A stretch of 64,000 nt of DNA from Hypholoma sublateritium FD-334 SS-4. Its lineage: Eukaryota > Basidiomycota > Agaricomycetes > Agaricales > Strophariaceae. Shown here piece after piece: positions 60,121-64,000 of this stretch. The translations under genes and the position numbers were made by a program. Position 1 is the first letter of the stretch. Each line of letters opens with the position of its first letter. The notes beneath the pieces are model-generated. The model did no database searches, had not been told where the DNA came from, and saw only the letters and a program-made list of their open reading frames with translations. The stretch covers positions 113,061-177,060 of the forward strand of contig KN817597.1 of the NCBI GenBank assembly GCA_000827495.1. Direction: 5' to 3'.

Positions 60121-62456
60121 TCATGGAGATTTCCGTCCTGATTTCTTGAGCAGTCTTCCAACAGAAGAGACCCATGACTTTGCCTTCTTCCCCGACGAGC
60201 GAGTTGGAGACGGTGTTTTTGGCCCGCGGTGGCGCTTAGTATTCATATTAGCCCGACTACTAATCGCCATCCTTGCAAAACTTACTTGGGGCGGTGGTTG
60301 ACTTCCCGACGCCTCTGGGACTGCATTCAGCTGGGGCTCAGGAACCCGGGAGGTGCTCGGCGGCGGTGGCGGCGATTGTGGCCGCTCAGGCTGGCGCCGA
60401 GCGTCCGCGAAGATCGTGTCGATCAGCACGCGACGGTGCGCGTTTATCAGCCGCTCGACCTCGAGGTGTGTCTTGTCGTCGGGCTTGACGTGGTCGAGCA
60501 GCGTCATGTTGTCGACGTACCTGCGGATCTCGCTGTGCACCTCGAGGTGCGAGGACGTGCCCTGGTACATCCCAAACGCAGCGATGATGTCGTCCTCGCT
60601 GAGCGACGGCAGGCGCGGTTGCCCGATTTTGAGCCAGAACAGGACCTCGAGCACGATGGTGACGTCAATGATGTATCCCATGAGGCAGCGGAGGACGCCG
60701 GGCCTGTTGAGCAATTGAGGATTAGAGGGTATTGAATGTTTGTAGGGGGTACATACGTGCTGGCGTACATATCCGACAGCCACTTTGCAAACATTACAGA
60801 GAGCCCAACTGATGCAACCACGGGAGCAAGCGGACCAGATATCGGCGTAACGACACTCAAAGCAGAGTTAATAGCATCCAGGTTATTTGTGCTAGGATAC
60901 ATGAGCGATAACATCCACTGCCGATGGACAGACATATGCGTACACATCGGATCCCGCACTCGGGCCATTTGGATCGGCCAAATCTTGCACGAGTAGTAGG
61001 ACGGCGTTTTGGAAAGACGGGCGTAATAAGATCTGCATTCTCATATTTGAGCACTACGTGGATGTTTGAAGCAAATAAGTAATACCTGGTCATCATCCCT
61101 GAAGTTCCAGATCTGCACAATTTCCGTGTTGATGACACCGATACATGCAGCCAGACGCCGATCGGAGAAGTAGGTGCCCGCAGCGAGCCCCCGCCAGTAT
61201 TCTTGAGTGAAAACATTGAACAATTGAATCGCGACAGATGAATCCAGGAAAACGAAGATACTGACTTTTCATGCCGACGCTTCAAGGAGAACATTGCAGG
61301 TAAAGAAATGACTCGAACCGGCAGATCGTTCATAGGAAACTCACGCGATGCAACTCTTCACATTCGCATCTGCATTCACCCTCTGAGCGGCGGCCATCAC
61401 GATCCACGTCGACTCCTGGACATGATTCTGGACGAGTTCCAGTGTAACCCGTATCAGCTCTTGAAGGGTGTCGCGGTGGTCTTTATGATCTATATGCACA
61501 GCCCACCTTAATAACGGAATCTAATAACAAGAAAAGCGATTGACGTACTAGAAACCCAAACCCACTTCAACCTTTTTGGACGATGTTCATCATGGATCTT
61601 TTCGAGGGGTTCGACACACCGCGCCTGGAAATATCTTCTTGATTCTTCCTCTATTTGCCGCTTCTTCTCCTCTGGGTTCTTGGCATTGAACTCTTTCGAT
61701 GGTGCGAGATTATAGTGGAATTGGTTGATCAGTTTGTCGTACTGCGTGAAGACAATGACGACAGGGACTGGCGATCAAGGGACATGGGTATGACTGTCAC
61801 AATATAACAGAACGGGCCACGTACGATCACCGAACGGCAGCTTCAGGAACTCTTCGTCCCCAGCCTCGATGAGACGACCACCAGTGCGAGGGATTTGTAT
61901 GCAAAGCCTGTACATTAACTATCAGTGACTGCCACCTGTTCCAAGAACATAGTGCATGCATACCAGATTGCATGTAAGCGATCCTTGATGAGAGGCATCT
62001 GTGTCCGTTGATCAATGAATCTTTTGACCTTGTTGAAGTTGTCGACCTCTCCCGGTTCAAACCCTTGCGAATCGTGCAAAACGAATAGGTCGTTCTGTGA
62101 GGAATATATTTCTTCCTCGATGTCGCATTTTCCTGGTTCTGTGTCGGAAGCCTAGCGATGGTATTTTGATCAGTATGATCCAGAAATCGCGTGCCCGTGC
62201 GGTGCCAGGTGAATACCTTGAGGCTGTCGATATTAAATGTTTCCTTGATGAGGGTTGTTTTGCCGACCCCCGTCTTTTCAATTCCCTTCAGCCGGACAGT
62301 CAGAAAATTCAGCTATGAAATGATTACCTTTCCAGATGTCAAAATCCTAAACCTGATTGGTTTTAGACAGTGAGCCATAGGCCAGATACGACAGTCATAC
62401 CTTGGACATTCCTTGAGGATGTCTTCGAGCACTGATCTATCCACGCCTACCGCCAT
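60121..62456 (-). CDS. G-domain (P-loop GTPase) protein with membrane-associated C-terminal region
   Basis: Twelve exons (62401-62456, 62328-62352, 62217-62285, 61964-62151, 61825-61907, 61549-61767, 61345-61489, 61266-61279, 61086-61201, 60944-61032, 60757-60891, 60121-60703) encode 573 residues, phases consistent. Start MAVGVDRSVLEDILKECPRF. The GTPase motifs are G1 EKTGVGKTTLIKE, G3 VLHDSQGFEPGE and a G4-like PVVIVFTQYDKL. Central helices include KKYWRGLAAGTYFSDRRLAA. A hydrophobic region (SVVTPISGPLAPVVASVGLS) precedes the family block STPGVLRCLMGYIIDVTIVL. The Pro/Ser/Lys-rich tail ends KKSGRKSP. The family is greatly expanded in mushroom fungi, and its members are annotated only as G-domain proteins. 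The P-loop carries extra residues (TSGKGIEKTGVGKTT) at an exon junction. GTP binding is likely; cellular role unknown. Confidence 0.85.
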
Positions 62457-64000
62457 GAAGGCAGAAAGCAAGCTGAAAATAGCCCATTTGCACTGTCAAA
62501 TCAAAATATTCCTTAAACCCGCATCGTCAACAAAAAAACTGGTATTCGTGAGAAACCTACTCACTACATTCCCAACTGATGCGCACTGCACTAACGTAAA
62601 ATTCAGCATGGACAGCAGGTTTGAAGTGGATGAAGCTATACCTTTCGAATCGTTTCACTAGGCTGGGCATGTATACCTATGTTAACCAACACAATAATAT
62701 GCACCCTATGAAACATAGAAGAGGCATTAGTGTCGATTCGTGTCTTTTCCATACTGTAAAGTGCGACGGAGGCCGGAATGAAGGTCGAACAACCGCGTAT
62801 AATCGCCGGGACATACAAGTGCTCGCGGTATTTGACGCTTGCGTGACTGTCTTGAGACCATTCTCGTCAGGGGGTGCACTACATAGAGTGCAGAGAATGA
62901 AGATACGCACCCGTAAATATACAATGCTGTGGCGGGATCCTGACCTATCCGCCAAAATCCCCAGCATTAAAACACGAATTACGTCCGTGAAGCCCTGTTA
63001 CGACCATTTTCTCGACGAATGGGATGTACGTTCGCGCTGCGAGCAAACTACGAGAGGTCCATGAAGGCCGCTGTCGACTCAGTACTACAGCCATTGCTCC
63101 CTTCGTTCCGATGACGAGAATTTCGACATATGCATCAGCGAGACTGCAGTACGAAGCAAGGTATGTGGTATTCGCATAATGAAAGCAGGCCAGCGAAAAG
63201 CCAGTTTAAGATGGTGGTTACAACTTGGTAGTTGTTTTCCAAGTCGCGTGAGGTCGCGTGAATCCGTTCTGACGTCACCATTTGGCGGGTTCGCGTCTCC
63301 GGGCCGAAACCCCGTCAGCCACCGCTGCCGGTCGTCCTCTATTTTTCACCGCTGCTCGCCACCCAGTCGTCCCGAGAGTCCCTAACGAGGGCGTCCCCTA
63401 CTTGGACAGTATGAACCTGCTGTATCAAACTGCTGCGCTCAGTGACTAGCGCTTTGATAAATAAGCACCCTGTTGCGGCAGCTTTGGGCTATACTTGGGC
63501 TATACACAGAGGCAACAGCACAGCGCTCTGGTACCCGATGGGTACCCGCCACCAATTTCTACGGTATCGTCGCACCACCGCGCCATATATCCAAATGCGC
63601 GCTTAAAAAAATTCCTACCTAGATATCGACGCAGGTGCAACGAATTCCGCAAACAAGGCCCCCACCGTCCGGCGAACAACAGTGAAGCTGCGGCCGTCCG
63701 CATGTACTTGAAAATGTTGAATATAACGTCCACTATCACTGTCAGCTAGCCAGGTATATTTTCAGAGGAAGGGGTGCTATGCATAATGCAAAATACACAC
63801 TGCATCGACATGGTGGGATCAATAAGACACGATCGAGCTGTATGAAGTGATTAGCATAGGAAGGTTGCGATGAAAAAAGGTGGTGATTGGGTTTACCCTT
63901 CCGGTCAAGTTGTTTACTATGTCCAGCTCCAGTCCAACCTTTCCAACATTCAATATACAAATTCTGTTCCTTATTTACAGATACAATATCTAGCAGAGCA
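62457..64000. other. Right-edge stretch without an assigned gene
   Basis: About 1.5 kb. Overlapping frames on both strands at 62621-63064 (147 codons plus, 96 codons minus) show no motif I recognise, and I found no consistent splice chain. A GC-richer block around 63240-63390 contains a TGACGTCA palindrome (63270-63277) and two copies of TCGCGTGA (63243-63250, 63253-63260), so it looks like a promoter region. Nearby, TGGGCTATAC is repeated (about 63486-63506) and GGGTACCCG is palindromic-like near 63540. Confidence 0.45.
63270..63277. promoter_or_regulatory. CRE/ATF-type palindrome TGACGTCA
   Basis: A perfect consensus site for bZIP (ATF/CREB) factors, next to two TCGCGTGA direct repeats and inside a GC-rich block. 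No assigned gene starts nearby within the window, so the target may lie to the right or in the unassigned stretch. Confidence 0.4.

Noticed and set aside
62621..63064. Overlapping frames of 147 (plus) and 96 (minus) codons
   Set aside because: Neither has a recognisable motif; they shadow each other and no splice chain gives a coherent product.
1..64000. CRISPR arrays, bacterial operons, insertion sequences or intact transposons
   Set aside because: None seen; gene structure is eukaryotic throughout and no transposase, integrase or long terminal repeats were recognised.

Overview
This window comes from a filamentous basidiomycete, very probably an Agaricomycete. Genes are dense and broken by many short introns (about 45-65 nt) with donors such as GTGCGT, GTACGT and GTAAGT. 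Several families typical of mushroom-forming fungi are present: kinases with an MLKL-like N-terminus, multi-pass receptor-like membrane proteins, a G-domain protein with a membrane-associated tail, a DUF2235 hydrolase and a GH115 glucuronidase. Gene models were built by hand from splice signals, reading frame and conserved motifs. For nearly all of them the exon lengths sum to a whole number of codons.

Layout. 1-4247 (-): Munc13-like MUN/C2 protein, cut by the left edge. 4846-5217 (-): Ser/Thr-rich tail with a GPI-like end. 6647-7604 (+): small multi-pass membrane protein. 9281-11415 (+): 674-aa multi-pass membrane protein of unknown function. 13192-13630 (+): small unknown gene. 14799-16214 (+): Fes1-type Hsp70 nucleotide exchange factor. 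16402-17180 (+): PBN1/PIG-X. 17749-18741 (-): BAP31-like ER protein, divergent from 19053-21474 (+): UBP6/USP14 deubiquitinase. 22894-27382 (+): secreted GH115 in 25 exons. 28500-32787 (+): 1195-aa kinase. 33745-35291 (+): beta-sandwich type single-pass membrane protein. 35656-36957 (+): alpha/beta hydrolase, followed by a decayed copy at 37382-37672. 37998-39867 (-): RING-CH (MARCH) E3 ligase. 40287-40368 (+): tRNA-Asp(GTC) with an intron. 41128-42128 (+): SR splicing factor. 44181-45447 (+): seven-TM-like protein, with a decayed copy at 48580-48945. 46073-48249 (+): DUF2235 hydrolase, lying between those two copies. 49385-52074 (-): EZH2-type (PRC2) histone methyltransferase, divergent from 52460-59783 (+): BRR2 helicase. 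60121-62456 (-): G-domain protein.

Themes. Housekeeping genes cover splicing (BRR2, SR protein), proteostasis and the ER (Fes1, UBP6, BAP31, PBN1, MARCH ligase), vesicle priming (Munc13-like) and chromatin silencing (EZH2). Accessory genes cover plant-wall breakdown (GH115), signalling or cell death (the kinase) and lineage-expanded membrane proteins. The two most notable observations are a concentration of GC-AG introns, several forced by conserved motifs (UBP6, the kinase), and an MLKL-NTD-like/kinase/third-domain architecture that may be a fungal relative of necroptosis-type execution. The EZH2 gene also has a junction between its CXC and SET domains that I could not splice canonically.
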